The notes under the pieces were generated by a model, which searched no databases, was not told where the DNA came from, and was given only the letters and a program-made list of their open reading frames with translations. 39,918 bases of DNA from Candidatus Lambdaproteobacteria bacterium (lineage in GTDB: Bacteria > SAR324 > JACQKK01): contig JACQHH010000120.1 in NCBI GenBank assembly GCA_016199125.1, positions 1 to 39,918 of the forward strand, written 5' to 3'. Positions 14,606 to 22,980 of the stretch are shown piece after piece; position 1 is the stretch's first letter; each line of letters opens with the position of its first letter. The translations under genes were made by a program, and so were the position numbers.

Positions 14606-14643
14606 TGAGCGGGCCGGTCGGCTGACCCTTTCCCCCGCATCAT
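14602..14643 (-). CDS. Possible 13-residue leader peptide overlapping the next start codon
   Basis: MMRGKGSADRPAH is encoded from tandem ATG codons at 14643 and 14640, with AGGAG six bases upstream of the first. Its stop TGA overlaps the TTG of the small gene at 14605 by four bases. Too short to judge by composition; the support is the ribosome site and the overlap. Confidence 0.25.
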   Translation of the reverse strand: MMRGKGSADRPAH

Positions 14644-14952
14644 CCTTAACTCCTGATTAAACGCTGAGGTTTCCAAAATGGACCTGCAGCGGAGGATTGG
14701 CGCCGGGCCGTCACGTATCCTGGGCGGGCCGGGTTCGGCCTTGGGGGATGCGACGCTGCCGGGCCGGGCGGTGTGGAGAATTTCTCTCGATGCAATTTCT
14801 CGCGGCGGTTGCTATAAGTCCTGCATTCTCCAGCGTGAAATGAGCCGGCGGGCCGTGGACACACGGAGCGCGCCAGCCGGCGCATGTGGCCGCCTGCGCC
14901 AGTCGCGGCGGTCAACGGTTCGTGAAGCCAACGCGGTTCGAGCGCGGAAGAG
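14644..14952. other. Gene-free divergent region upstream of the D-aminoacylase gene
   Basis: About 309 bases without a credible gene. On the plus strand TATAAG (14813-14818) within ggttgctataagtcc is a good -10 for the amidohydrolase gene, with no clear -35. No hairpin with a T run or riboswitch-like fold is obvious. AT-rich stretches near 14640-14680 and 14780-14800 mark probable control DNA. Confidence 0.35.
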
Positions 14953-16647
14953 GTGAGCGTGGACTATGACATCAAGATTGCCGGCGGCACCCTGGTCGAC
15001 GGCACGGGAGCGCCCGGGGTGCGGGGCGACGTGGGTATTCGCGGCGGCCGGGTCGTGGCCCTGGGCAAGGCGCCCGGCCATGCGCGGCGCACCCTGGCGG
15101 CGGACGGCCTGGTCGTCGCCCCGGGCTTCGTGGATATCCACACCCACTACGATGCGCAGGTGCTGTGGGATCGTATGATGACCATTTCCCCGTGGCACGG
15201 CGTAACCACGGTGGTCGCCGGGAACTGCGGCTTTGGCGTGGCGCCCACCCGCGCCGCGCACCGCGAGCTGATCCTGCGCACGCTGGAGAACGTGGAGGGC
15301 ATGAGCTACGCTGCCCTGCGCGCCGGCGTGGGCCTGGACTGGCCCTTCGAGACCTTCGGCGAATACCTGGACACCGTGGAGGCCCGGGGCACGGCCATCA
15401 ATTTCAGCGCGCTGCTGGGCCACACGCCCCTGCGGCTCTATGTGATGGGCGAAGAAGCCACCGAGCGCGAAGCCACCGACGAGGAAATCCGCCGCATGCG
15501 CGCGCTGGTGCGCGAGGCCCTGGAGGCCGGGGCCATCGGCTTTGCCACCTCCAAGGCCGCCACCCACGTGGGCTACGCGGGCAAGCCCGTGCCCAGCCGC
15601 GCCGCGCACATGGACGAGATCCGCTTCCTGGCCGGCGCCCTGAAGGAGGTGGGGCGTGGTCTGGTGCAGGCCACGGTGGGCAAGGAGCTGTTCCACGAGG
15701 AGTTCGCGGTGCTGGCCCGCGAAACCGGGCGGCCGGTGACCTGGACAGCGCTGCTTTCGGGCATGGGCGGCCCCGGCGGCTACCGGCGGCACCTGGAGCG
15801 CACGGCCGAGCTGCGCACCCAGGGCCTGCACGTCGTGCCTCAGGTGACCTGCCGTCCGCTGAATTTCGAGTACCAGTACAGCGATCCGTTCATCTTCGGC
15901 AGCATGGACGTGTTCGACCCGGTGTTCCGGACCGACCGCGCAGGACGCATTGCACTCTACCGCGACCCCGGCTTCCGCCGACGGGTGAAGGAGCGCTCGG
16001 CTCCCGATGCGCGCAGCGTGTTCCAGAGCTGGTACGAGCGCACGGTGATCGCCACCAATCCCCAGGATCCCGGCTCCGAGGAACACAGCGTGGGCGACGT
16101 GGCCCGCGCGCGCGGCGTGCACCCGGTGGACCTGGCCCTCGATATCGCCTTGCAGACAGACCTCACCGCGCGCTTCCGCATGGCCGTCATGAACTTCGAC
16201 GAAGGCGAAGTGCGCGATCTGCTGACCGACCCCCACTGCGTGCTGGGTCTCTCCGACGCCGGCGCGCACGCCAGCCAGCTTTGCGACGCGTGCTATTCCA
16301 CGCACCTGCTCGGCCACTGGGTGCGCGAGACGGGCACGTTGAGCCTGGAGCAGGGCGTGCGCATGCTCACCTCCACCCCCGCCGCGCTGTTTGGGCTGAC
16401 CGACCGCGGACGCCTGGCCGAGGGTCTGCCGGCCGACGTGACCGTGTTCGACCCCGCCACGGTGGGCGCGGGAGGGCTCAAGCGGGTGCACGACCTGCCC
16501 CATGCCGCGGACCGCCTCATTTCCGAGGCCGCGGGCATTCACGCCGTGCTGGTCAATGGCACGGTAGTGCGCTTCGAGGGCCGCGACGCCTTGGACGTCG
16601 AGGGTCCACTGCCGGGCCGCGTGCTGCGCGGTGGCCACGCTGCTTGA
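14953..16647 (+). CDS. N-acyl-D-amino-acid deacylase family amidohydrolase
   Basis: This protein of up to 564 residues belongs to the metal-dependent amidohydrolase superfamily. It has the N-terminal beta-sandwich (IKIAGGTLVDGTGAPGVRGD), the metal-binding H63-T-H65 in DIHTHYDAQ, C92 in GNCGFG (the position of the metal-bridging cysteine of Alcaligenes D-aminoacylase), and LGLSDAGAHASQLCD with the late aspartate. The C terminus returns to the sandwich (ADVTVFDPATV). It should release a free amine or D-amino acid from an N-acyl compound. The start is GTG at 14953, or GTG at 14959, which has GAGGTGA just upstream. The 2OG oxygenase gene follows after 26 bases, probably on the same transcript. 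Confidence 0.88.
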   Translation: MSVDYDIKIAGGTLVDGTGAPGVRGDVGIRGGRVVALGKAPGHARRTLAADGLVVAPGFVDIHTHYDAQVLWDRMMTISPWHGVTTVVAGNCGFGVAPTRAAHRELILRTLENVEGMSYAALRAGVGLDWPFETFGEYLDTVEARGTAINFSALLGHTPLRLYVMGEEATEREATDEEIRRMRALVREALEAGAIGFATSKAATHVGYAGKPVPSRAAHMDEIRFLAGALKEVGRGLVQATVGKELFHEEFAVLARETGRPVTWTALLSGMGGPGGYRRHLERTAELRTQGLHVVPQVTCRPLNFEYQYSDPFIFGSMDVFDPVFRTDRAGRIALYRDPGFRRRVKERSAPDARSVFQSWYERTVIATNPQDPGSEEHSVGDVARARGVHPVDLALDIALQTDLTARFRMAVMNFDEGEVRDLLTDPHCVLGLSDAGAHASQLCDACYSTHLLGHWVRETGTLSLEQGVRMLTSTPAALFGLTDRGRLAEGLPADVTVFDPATVGAGGLKRVHDLPHAADRLISEAAGIHAVLVNGTVVRFEGRDALDVEGPLPGRVLRGGHAA

Positions 16648-16673
16648 GCCGGCGCACGCCATAGGCTTGTCCC

Positions 16674-17459
16674 ATGTCCCACTCAACCCCGCGCTCCGCC
16701 GCACATGCTCCGGCTCCCGCTCTGTCGGACGCCCCGGGCGACCGCGCGCTGCGCGACCTTCACACCCGGATGGCGGGGCAGGACTGGCCCGGTATGACCG
16801 CCGCGCTGGACGATGTCGGCTGGGCCCGCACGGGCGCGCTGCTCGCCCCCGCCGACTGCGCGGCGCTGATGGCGCTGTACGACGACGATGCACGCTTCCG
16901 CAGCCGGATCGAGATGAGCCGCTATCGCTTTGGCGAGGGCAGCTACGCCTACTTTGCCCATCCCCTGCCCGCCGTGGTGAACGCGCTGCGGCGGGCGGCC
17001 TATCCGCACCTGGCGGCCATCGCCAATGCTTGGCGCGCCGGACTGGGTCTGGCCGCGCCCTATCCGCCGTCCCTGGACGAATACCTGGCGCGCTGTCACG
17101 CGGCCGGGCAGACCCGGCCCACGCCCCTGCTGCTGCGCTACGCCGAGGGGGGCTACAATTGCCTGCACCAGGACCGTTACGGCGAGCTGTACTTTCCCTT
17201 GCAGCTCGTCGTGATGCTCAGCCGGGCCGGCGAGGATTACGAGGGGGGCGAGTTCCTGCTGGTGGAAAACCGGCCGCGGGCGCAGTCGGTGGGCCATGCC
17301 GTGACGTTGGCCCAGGGACAGGGCCTGATCTTTCCCGGCATCGAGCGGCCGGTGCAGGGCGCCCGGGGCACCTATCGCGTCAAGCTGCGCCACGGCGTGA
17401 GCCGCATCACCCGCGGTTCCCGCCACACGCTGGGGATCATCTTCCACGATGCCGCGTGA
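16674..17459 (+). CDS. 2-oxoglutarate/Fe(II)-dependent oxygenase
   Basis: This 261-residue protein has a double-stranded beta-helix oxygenase core. The iron ligands are H165-x-D167 in NCLHQDRYGELYFPLQ and probably H240 in LRHGVSRI. The 2-oxoglutarate-binding arginine is probably R250 in GSRHTLGIIFHD. GGEFLLVE and GQGLIFPG fit the prolyl-hydroxylase-like branch. The first 30 residues are Ala/Pro-rich and poorly conserved in style, and the ribosome site before 16674 is weak, so the true start might lie further in (for example the Met at residue 33). The substrate, a protein side chain or a small molecule, is unknown. Confidence 0.85.
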   Translation: MSHSTPRSAAHAPAPALSDAPGDRALRDLHTRMAGQDWPGMTAALDDVGWARTGALLAPADCAALMALYDDDARFRSRIEMSRYRFGEGSYAYFAHPLPAVVNALRRAAYPHLAAIANAWRAGLGLAAPYPPSLDEYLARCHAAGQTRPTPLLLRYAEGGYNCLHQDRYGELYFPLQLVVMLSRAGEDYEGGEFLLVENRPRAQSVGHAVTLAQGQGLIFPGIERPVQGARGTYRVKLRHGVSRITRGSRHTLGIIFHDAA

Positions 17460-17472
17460 CGGCGCCGCCGCC

Positions 17473-17489
17473 GCGGGCGCGACGCCCGC
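17473..17489. terminator. Hairpin between convergent genes
   Basis: GCGGGCG-cga-CGCCCGC forms a perfect seven-pair stem exactly between the stop of the plus-strand oxygenase gene and the stop of the minus-strand SDR gene. No T run follows on either strand, so it may act as a bidirectional pause or RNA 3' end rather than a classical terminator. Confidence 0.4.
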
Positions 17490-18559
17490 TACAGGTACAA
17501 TCCCTCGGCCAGCATCCATTCGATGCTGCGGCGCATGCCTTCGCGCAGGTCCACCAGCGGCTCGTAGCCCAGCTCCCGCCGGGCCTTGGAGATGTCGCAG
17601 GCAATGGTGAGGTTCATCTCCGAAAGCACGTGGATCTTCTGGTTGTACCGCCCCACGGCCTGCAAGCCGGCATCGGCCAGCCGCGCCACGTCGGCCACGA
17701 AGCCCGGCAGGTGCAGCGTACGCGGCGACACGGAGAGCTGAAAATCGCGCTGCATGACCTGCCGCACCGTGTCCACGATCATCTTTATGGAATACGGCCG
17801 TCCGTCGGCGATCCAGTAGGTCTGCCCGGCGGCCTGGGGCACGGTTCCGCATAGCAGCAGGCCCAGGGTCAGCGAATCCACGTAGCCCATGGAACGCTTG
17901 TTGAGGCCACTTCCGAGAAGCGGAAAGCGCCCCTCCTTGATCATGGTGAAGAACTGCGTCTGGCGCGGCGGCTGCCCCGGCCCGTAGAACCAGGGCGAGC
18001 GCACGATCACCAGCTCCGGCGTCCCCGGCTGGTCGCGGGCCGCCAGCAGCATCTGCTCCATGGCCATCTTGGAGCGCCCGTAGCCCATGTAGGGATGGTA
18101 GGGGCTGGACTCGTCGAAGCGCTCCTCCGGCGAGGCGTTTGCGCCGAGGGGCGAGTTGGAGGACATGACCACCATGCGCCCCACCCGCGCCGACCGCGCC
18201 GCCGCCAGGAGATGGGCGGTGCCCTCCACGTTCACCTGACGGAAGATGCGCGTACGCCCCGGAGGATGGATCACGCCGGCCAGGTGGATCAGCAGCGCGC
18301 CTTCGCCCCTGCGCACCAGCTCGGCACAGGCCTCGGCGTCGCGCACGTCGCCGGCCACCACCTCGGCGCCCAGGGTGCGCAGCTCCTGCGCCGGCTCCTG
18401 GGGCGGCACCAGACAGCGCACACGCTGGCCGCCGGCGGCCAGGCGCCCCAGCTCAGCGTGGCCCGCGGTCAGGGCGCGCACCACCCGGCGGCCCAGCCAG
18501 CCGCTGGCCCCGGTGACGAGCACCAGGGGAAACTCATGGGGAGGTTCGCGCATGGCCAT
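17489..18559 (-). CDS. Extended SDR (NAD-dependent epimerase/dehydratase, 3beta-HSD-like)
   Basis: This 356-residue protein has the extended-SDR nucleotide motif VLVTGASGWLGRRVVRAL, VVMSSNSPLG, and the catalytic Tyr-x-x-x-Lys in YMGYGRSKMAMEQ. IVRSPWFYGPGQPP and YVDSLTLGLLL follow, with a late block KARRELGYEPLVDLREGM typical of sugar epimerases and 3beta-hydroxysteroid dehydrogenases. Two in-frame ATGs (18559 and 18553) are possible; the ribosome site is weak, which fits coupling to the UbiA gene ending 35 bases upstream. Within this cluster an oxidoreduction at a lipid-linked sugar, or a sterol- or hopanoid-like 3-hydroxyl oxidation, is conceivable. The reaction is not fixed by the sequence. 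Confidence 0.88.
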   Translation of the reverse strand: MAMREPPHEFPLVLVTGASGWLGRRVVRALTAGHAELGRLAAGGQRVRCLVPPQEPAQELRTLGAEVVAGDVRDAEACAELVRRGEGALLIHLAGVIHPPGRTRIFRQVNVEGTAHLLAAARSARVGRMVVMSSNSPLGANASPEERFDESSPYHPYMGYGRSKMAMEQMLLAARDQPGTPELVIVRSPWFYGPGQPPRQTQFFTMIKEGRFPLLGSGLNKRSMGYVDSLTLGLLLCGTVPQAAGQTYWIADGRPYSIKMIVDTVRQVMQRDFQLSVSPRTLHLPGFVADVARLADAGLQAVGRYNQKIHVLSEMNLTIACDISKARRELGYEPLVDLREGMRRSIEWMLAEGLYL

Positions 18560-18594
18560 GGATGGATTCTCGTCGGCGCCTGGGGCAACGGGCG

Positions 18595-19467
18595 CTAGTA
18601 GATCAGCACGTAGAGCGTGATCAGCCAGGCCAGCACGCAGTAGCGCAGCAGCGGATCGCGCACCGCCAGCGTGGAGGGATCGTCGGTGCCCTGGCCATCA
18701 TGGGCCAGTTGCACGTAACGCAGCACGCCCAGGATCACGAAGGCCGAGGAGATGTACAGGTAAGGCGCGCCAAAGTGGCTGATGGCATGGGCTGACACGG
18801 TGAACAGAATGTAGGTCATCACGGTGCCGCTGGCCAGCACGGACATCATCAGGTCCAACGCCCCGGGGCTGTAGGCTTTGAGCACCGCATTGTGGCGGTG
18901 CACGGCCTGCTGCGCCACCACGTCGCTGCGCCGCTTGCCCGCCACCAGCAACAGCGAAATGAGGGCCGTGTTAAGCACGATCCAGTTGGTGGGCTCCACG
19001 CCGATGGCGAGACACCCGGCCACCAGGCGCACCACGAACCCGGAGGCCACCATGGCCATTTCCAGCAGCGGCACCTGCTTGAGCCCCAGCGAATAGGTCA
19101 CGTTCACCGCCACGTACACCGCCAGGGTGGCCGCAAAGCCTCGCCCCAGTCCGGAGAGGGGCAGCAGGACGAGCACCAGCCCCACCAGCACGGCGCCCAG
19201 CAGCCACGCCCCGCCCACGGGCACCGCGCGGGAGGCCAACGGCCGGTGGCGCTTGACGCTGTGCGCGCGGTCGGCCTCGATGTCCCGCAGGTCGTTGAAC
19301 ACGTAAACCGCGCAGGACGTCAGCACGAACGCCAACAACGCCAAAGCCGTGTTGCGCAGGGCGCCGGGCTCCTGCAGACGCAGGCTGAAGAACAGGGGCG
19401 CCACCACGAAAGCATTCTTGGCCCACTGGTGTGGTCGCAGCATCCGCACATAGGCCCAGAACTTCAT
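18595..19467 (-). CDS. UbiA-family prenyltransferase of the decaprenyl-phosphate phosphoribosyltransferase type
   Basis: This 290-residue protein has eight or nine membrane helices. The first acidic motif is NDLRDIEADRAHSVKRHRPL. Its H-x-x-K-R-x-R-P extension is what separates decaprenyl-phosphate 5-phosphoribosyltransferases (mycobacterial Rv3806c type) from quinone and heme prenyltransferases. The N terminus MLRPHQWAKNAFVVAPLFF also fits that subgroup. The expected reaction joins 5-phosphoribose from PRPP to a polyprenyl phosphate in the membrane. The start was set at ATG 19467, with GTGAGGAG just upstream; ATG 19485 would add six residues but has no ribosome site. It precedes the SDR gene by 35 bases and follows the GMC gene by 196 bases. 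Confidence 0.85.
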   Translation of the reverse strand: MKFWAYVRMLRPHQWAKNAFVVAPLFFSLRLQEPGALRNTALALLAFVLTSCAVYVFNDLRDIEADRAHSVKRHRPLASRAVPVGGAWLLGAVLVGLVLVLLPLSGLGRGFAATLAVYVAVNVTYSLGLKQVPLLEMAMVASGFVVRLVAGCLAIGVEPTNWIVLNTALISLLLVAGKRRSDVVAQQAVHRHNAVLKAYSPGALDLMMSVLASGTVMTYILFTVSAHAISHFGAPYLYISSAFVILGVLRYVQLAHDGQGTDDPSTLAVRDPLLRYCVLAWLITLYVLIY

Positions 19468-19598
19468 GCTCCTCACTCTGTCCATATCGCGGCGGCTGCC
19501 GCGGCTGCGCGTGTCTCGCGTCTCACGGTCATCTGTCGTCAGGGACGTTCGTGCCGGCCGTGACCCGCAGCCCGCCCCGCGACCCTGGGCTGCACCTT

Positions 19599-19626
19599 AG
19601 CACGAAATGATCAGCACGAAATGACC
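19599..19626. repeat. Tandem 14-base direct repeat upstream of the UbiA-type gene
   Basis: AGCACGAAATGATC (19599-19612) is followed immediately by AGCACGAAATGACC (19613-19626), 13 of 14 bases identical. It lies in the gap between the GMC gene stop and the UbiA-type gene and could be a regulator site or a local duplication. Confidence 0.5.
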
Positions 19627-19663
19627 GACGATTTGCGCCCCGCGGCCACGGCCCGCCGAGTGG

Positions 19664-21196
19664 TCAGCGCCGGTCGATCTCGGCCAGGGCGCGTTGGCGC
19701 CGGGCCCGTTCGGGCTGAGCCAGATAGGCTTCCGCCGCGCGAAACGCCAGTGCCATCACGGTGGCCTGGGGATTGACCCCGGGCGCCTCGGGAATCTGGC
19801 TGGCGTCGGCCACGATCAGGTTTTCCAGGCCCCGCAGGCGCCCGAAGGAGTCGGTGGCGCAGAGCGCCTCCACTTCGCCCGGCGGCGCCGAGCCGGCCAG
19901 GTGGATGGTCATCAGGTTGCTGCGCCCCACGGGCAGGCCTCCCGCGCTGAACTCGTCGCACCGCGCCGGATCGTTCCAGCCGGGATGTCCGCCGATGCTG
20001 GGCACCACGCGCGTGGCCCCGGCGGCAAACAGGGCCTGCCCCACCCGTTCCAGACCCAGCGCCAGCCCTTGCCAATCGACCGGCGCCAGCCGGTAGCGCA
20101 CCAACGGTTCCGTGCCGCGCCCAGGCAACGGGCGCACGCTGCCGCGGCCCTGGCCCCGCACCATGGCATAGTACAATCCCGCATTGCGCCAGGCGGGCAT
20201 CAGCGCCGCGCGCGTCCCCCAATCCTCGGCCAGGAACATGCCGAAGGTGCTGGGCGAGAACAGCGAGCCGCCCAGGCGCACGTCGGGCATGAACTCGGTG
20301 ATGGCCACCTGGGGCACCGCAAAGGCATGGGCATCGATGGTGTCGGGAAAGATCGCCGCGGCCTTGATGGTGGGGTGCAGGCGCAGCGCCGTGCCGATGT
20401 TGCGCCGCCAGCCGTGCGCCCGCAGCAGGGCCGGCGTGTGAATGGCGCCCGCACAGAGAAAGACTTGCCGCGGCCGGATGCGCACCGGGTGGCGCATACC
20501 GTGGCCATCGCGGGCGCTGCCCAGCACCGTGGCCACGCGGCGCCGGCGAAACACCAGCCGCTCGACGCGGCATTCGGCGATCAGGCGCAGGCCCTTGGCC
20601 AGGGCCGCGGGGATGAGTGTGGCGCTCATGGACTGCTTGCCGCCCGTGGGGCAACCGTGGGCGCACATGTTGGTGCCCACGCAATTGCGGTGGCCGCGCT
20701 CCAGGGCCGTCACGCGCCAGCCCAGTGCCTCGCCGCCCGCGCGCAGGCGCTCGGTGGCCGCCCCCACGGGCTCGGAGGGCGGAGAGGCGTGCACCGCCTG
20801 CGCCGCCCGCGCGTAATAAGGCCGCAGCGCCTCGGGCCCGAAATCGGCAATCCCGTACTGCCGCGCCCACGCCTGGAGCACCTCCGGCGGCGTCTGCTGA
20901 AAGATGGCGCTGTTGATTTCCGTCGTGCCACCGACGCAGCGCCCCTCGGCATAGGCCACCGGGGGCGCGCCCAGGGCCGCCGTGAGCCCGCCCCCGCGCC
21001 ACAGGCGGCGGAAGGCCGTGGTGAGCTGGGCCGGCGCGCGCTCGGCCGGCACGTAGGGCCCTTCCTCCACCATGAGCACGTCCAGCCCCGCGCGCGTGAG
21101 CGTGGCGGCCACGGCCGCGCCTCCGGCGCCGGAGCCCACCACCAGCACGTCGCAGGACAGGTCTACGGGCTGGGCGATGCGATACGTGCCGCTCAT
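19664..21196 (-). CDS. GMC-family FAD-dependent oxidoreductase
   Basis: This 510-residue flavoprotein has the FAD-binding motif DVLVVGSGAGGAAVAATL, the GMC loop EGRCVGGTTEINSAIF, an inserted cysteine segment (HRNCVGTNMCAHGCPTGGKQ), and the C-terminal block NLIVADASQIPEAPGVNP plus QATVMALAFR. A His (MTIHLAGS) and the Asn of VNPQATVM correspond to the usual catalytic His/Asn pair. The cysteine segment and small-protein partner recall fatty-alcohol-oxidase and membrane-dehydrogenase GMC groups rather than glucose or choline oxidases. The expected reaction is oxidation of an alcohol or sugar hydroxyl. The ATG overlaps the upstream gene's stop by four bases (ATGA), indicating coupling. Confidence 0.9.
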   Translation of the reverse strand: MSGTYRIAQPVDLSCDVLVVGSGAGGAAVAATLTRAGLDVLMVEEGPYVPAERAPAQLTTAFRRLWRGGGLTAALGAPPVAYAEGRCVGGTTEINSAIFQQTPPEVLQAWARQYGIADFGPEALRPYYARAAQAVHASPPSEPVGAATERLRAGGEALGWRVTALERGHRNCVGTNMCAHGCPTGGKQSMSATLIPAALAKGLRLIAECRVERLVFRRRRVATVLGSARDGHGMRHPVRIRPRQVFLCAGAIHTPALLRAHGWRRNIGTALRLHPTIKAAAIFPDTIDAHAFAVPQVAITEFMPDVRLGGSLFSPSTFGMFLAEDWGTRAALMPAWRNAGLYYAMVRGQGRGSVRPLPGRGTEPLVRYRLAPVDWQGLALGLERVGQALFAAGATRVVPSIGGHPGWNDPARCDEFSAGGLPVGRSNLMTIHLAGSAPPGEVEALCATDSFGRLRGLENLIVADASQIPEAPGVNPQATVMALAFRAAEAYLAQPERARRQRALAEIDRR

Positions 21197-21621
21197 GCGT
21201 GCCGCTCCTGCAATCGTCGCCCGCGATAGGCCCGCCGCTCCGCCTGGCGCCGTGCAGGGTCCGGCGCCCCCAGGCGGGCCAGCACCAGGGGGTGGTCATA
21301 GAACGCCAGCACCACCATGCCGCGCACCGCGCGCAGGAAGCTCCGGCCCAGGTTGCCCGCAAGGCGCTCCCACCGGGCCAGCACGGCCGCGCGGCGCTCG
21401 GGCGGCACCGCGCCCAGCGGGCGGCCCAGCAGGCACAGCCGGCAATGCAGCGCACAAGCCAGGCCCAGCACGAACAGCCCGCTGCGCAGATGCCACGGCG
21501 CCAACGTCAGCTCGGCGGCCATGAACTCCTGCACGGATTGTTGCACCTCGGCGCGCGCCTCCGGCTCGAGCTCGGGATAAATGGGCAGCAGGCTGGCAAC
21601 CAGATCGCGGGAGAGGCGCAT
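21193..21621 (-). CDS. Small helical protein coupled to the GMC oxidoreductase
   Basis: This 142-residue protein starts MRLSRDLVASLLPIYPELEPEARA. It has a central hydrophobic stretch (LRSGLFVLGLACALHCRLCLLG) containing two closely spaced cysteines, and a basic C terminus. I do not recognise a named family with certainty. In position and size it resembles the small subunits (for example gluconate 2-dehydrogenase subunit 3-like proteins) encoded before GMC flavoproteins. The four-base overlap with the GMC start implies translation in a fixed ratio. A role as membrane anchor, maturation factor or electron-transfer partner is inference. Confidence 0.65.
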   Translation of the reverse strand: MRLSRDLVASLLPIYPELEPEARAEVQQSVQEFMAAELTLAPWHLRSGLFVLGLACALHCRLCLLGRPLGAVPPERRAAVLARWERLAGNLGRSFLRAVRGMVVLAFYDHPLVLARLGAPDPARRQAERRAYRGRRLQERHA

Positions 21622-21705
21622 GGCGCAACGGAAGCAGGTGGACTGAGCAGAACGGAAACGCTTGACGGAGGGCGGCGCGACCGGAGGCGGGGCGCCGCCC
21701 GCGGT

Positions 21706-22731
21706 TCACAGCACGTAGCGCAGCAGGCGCATCACGCCCTGCCGCACCGCCGACTGGTGGTGCGAGCCGCCCGTTCCCGCCAGGATGCGCGCGCGGTGCC
21801 GACAATACCAGTCGTAGGATTCGCAGAACATCTCGACGTTGCTGTAGCGGGGCTGCCAGCCCAGCTCGCGCCGGGCCTTGCCGATGTCGAAATACAGCGA
21901 CCGACCGTACATCAGCGCGTGATAGGGGCCCAGCGGCGAGAGACCCAGACGGCTGGTGAGTTGCATGGCGAGCACCGTCGGCGCCAGGGGCACGCTGCGG
22001 ATGCGGCTGCCCGTGCGCGCGTGATCCAGCAGGCCCTGCAACGTCTCGCGCATCGTGCCGAAGCGTTCCGCGCCGATGTTGTACAGCGCCGGCCCGGGCC
22101 GCCCGGCGGCCCGCACGCAAGCCTCGGCCAGGTCGTCGGCGTGCACGAATTGGTACACATTGTCGCCACGCCCCAGCACGGGCACGTTGGCCCCGCTGTA
22201 GATCCACTCGAAGAGGATCTGAAAAATCCCCAGGCGCCCGTGACCCATGATGGTGCGCGGGCGGATCACCGTGACGTCCAGACCCTGCGCCACCTGCTCG
22301 GCGCACAGGGTTTCTCCGGCGAGCTTGGCTTGGCCGTAGGCTTCGGCGGGCCTGGGCGGAGTCTCCTCGGTGACCGGATTGGCGGCGGGCACCCCGAACA
22401 CCGCCGAGGAGGACGTGTACACTACCTTGCGCGCACCCGCCTCCAGGGCCGCCTGCAACAGATTGCGCGTGCCGTCGCGGTTGACCGACCAGAAGCTGCG
22501 GCGGTCCTTGGCCAGGGGCACCTGGGCCACGTTGTGGTGCACGTGGGTGATGCCCGCGCAGGCCGCGCGCACGGCCGCGGCATCGCGGATGTCCGCCTGC
22601 ACCAGTTCCACGCCCGGCGCCGCCTGCTGGGGCCGGTTGAGGTCGAAGATGCGCACCCGCTCGCCGCGGGCCAGCAGCTTCTGCACCAGGGTGTCGCCGA
22701 AGTAGCCCGCGCCGCCGGTCACCAGGTGCAT
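21706..22731 (-). CDS. Extended SDR, NAD-dependent epimerase/dehydratase or 3beta-HSD-like
   Basis: This 341-residue protein starts MHLVTGGAGYFGDTLVQKLL, an ideal extended-SDR nucleotide motif. It carries VVYTSSSAVFG, the catalytic Tyr-x-x-x-Lys in EAYGQAKLAGE, VIRPRTIMGHGRLGIF and QFVHADDLAEAC. The C-terminal KARRELGWQPRYSN is the motif seen in sugar epimerases. GAGGAGAGG lies upstream of the ATG at 22731; the open frame continues to 22836 without similarity. It is the first gene of the minus-strand run SDR - small protein - GMC - UbiA - SDR and is divergent from the GT83-like gene. It is a plausible reductase partner for the GMC oxidase in a two-step epimerisation. Confidence 0.9.
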   Translation of the reverse strand: MHLVTGGAGYFGDTLVQKLLARGERVRIFDLNRPQQAAPGVELVQADIRDAAAVRAACAGITHVHHNVAQVPLAKDRRSFWSVNRDGTRNLLQAALEAGARKVVYTSSSAVFGVPAANPVTEETPPRPAEAYGQAKLAGETLCAEQVAQGLDVTVIRPRTIMGHGRLGIFQILFEWIYSGANVPVLGRGDNVYQFVHADDLAEACVRAAGRPGPALYNIGAERFGTMRETLQGLLDHARTGSRIRSVPLAPTVLAMQLTSRLGLSPLGPYHALMYGRSLYFDIGKARRELGWQPRYSNVEMFCESYDWYCRHRARILAGTGGSHHQSAVRQGVMRLLRYVL

Positions 22732-22833
22732 GCCGCGTTGCCTCTCCTCGCCGCCGGGTTCAGGACGCCGTCCGGGGCGCGGCCCGGGCGCGGCCGGTGC
22801 GGCGGGTCGGACGGGAACCGTTGCATGAACCCG

Positions 22834-22848
22834 CATGATGGGACATCA
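22834..22848. promoter_or_regulatory. Perfect inverted repeat in the divergent region between SDR and glycosyltransferase genes
   Basis: ATGATG-gga-CATCAT (22834-22848) is perfectly palindromic. A second short palindrome CGGAATTTCCG follows at 22867-22877. They lie in the 249-base gap between two divergent genes and could be regulator sites; no strong sigma-70 promoter is clear on either strand. Confidence 0.35.
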
Positions 22849-22980
22849 TCAGCCAGAACTTACATTCGGAATTTCCGCCCTGGCATCGTGTCCATGGTGC
22901 GCCATCCCAGCGGTTCCGTCCATACACCCCCGGCTGCCCCCGCATGCTCCCGGAGCGGCATCCCCGACAGCTTTCGGCCC

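Noticed and set aside
21199-22980. Very long open extension upstream of the glycosyltransferase start, antisense to two SDR/GMC genes
   Set aside because: It is rich in Ala, Arg, Gln, His and Pro with no domain pattern, typical of antisense frames in GC-rich DNA. The opposite strand carries clear enzyme families.
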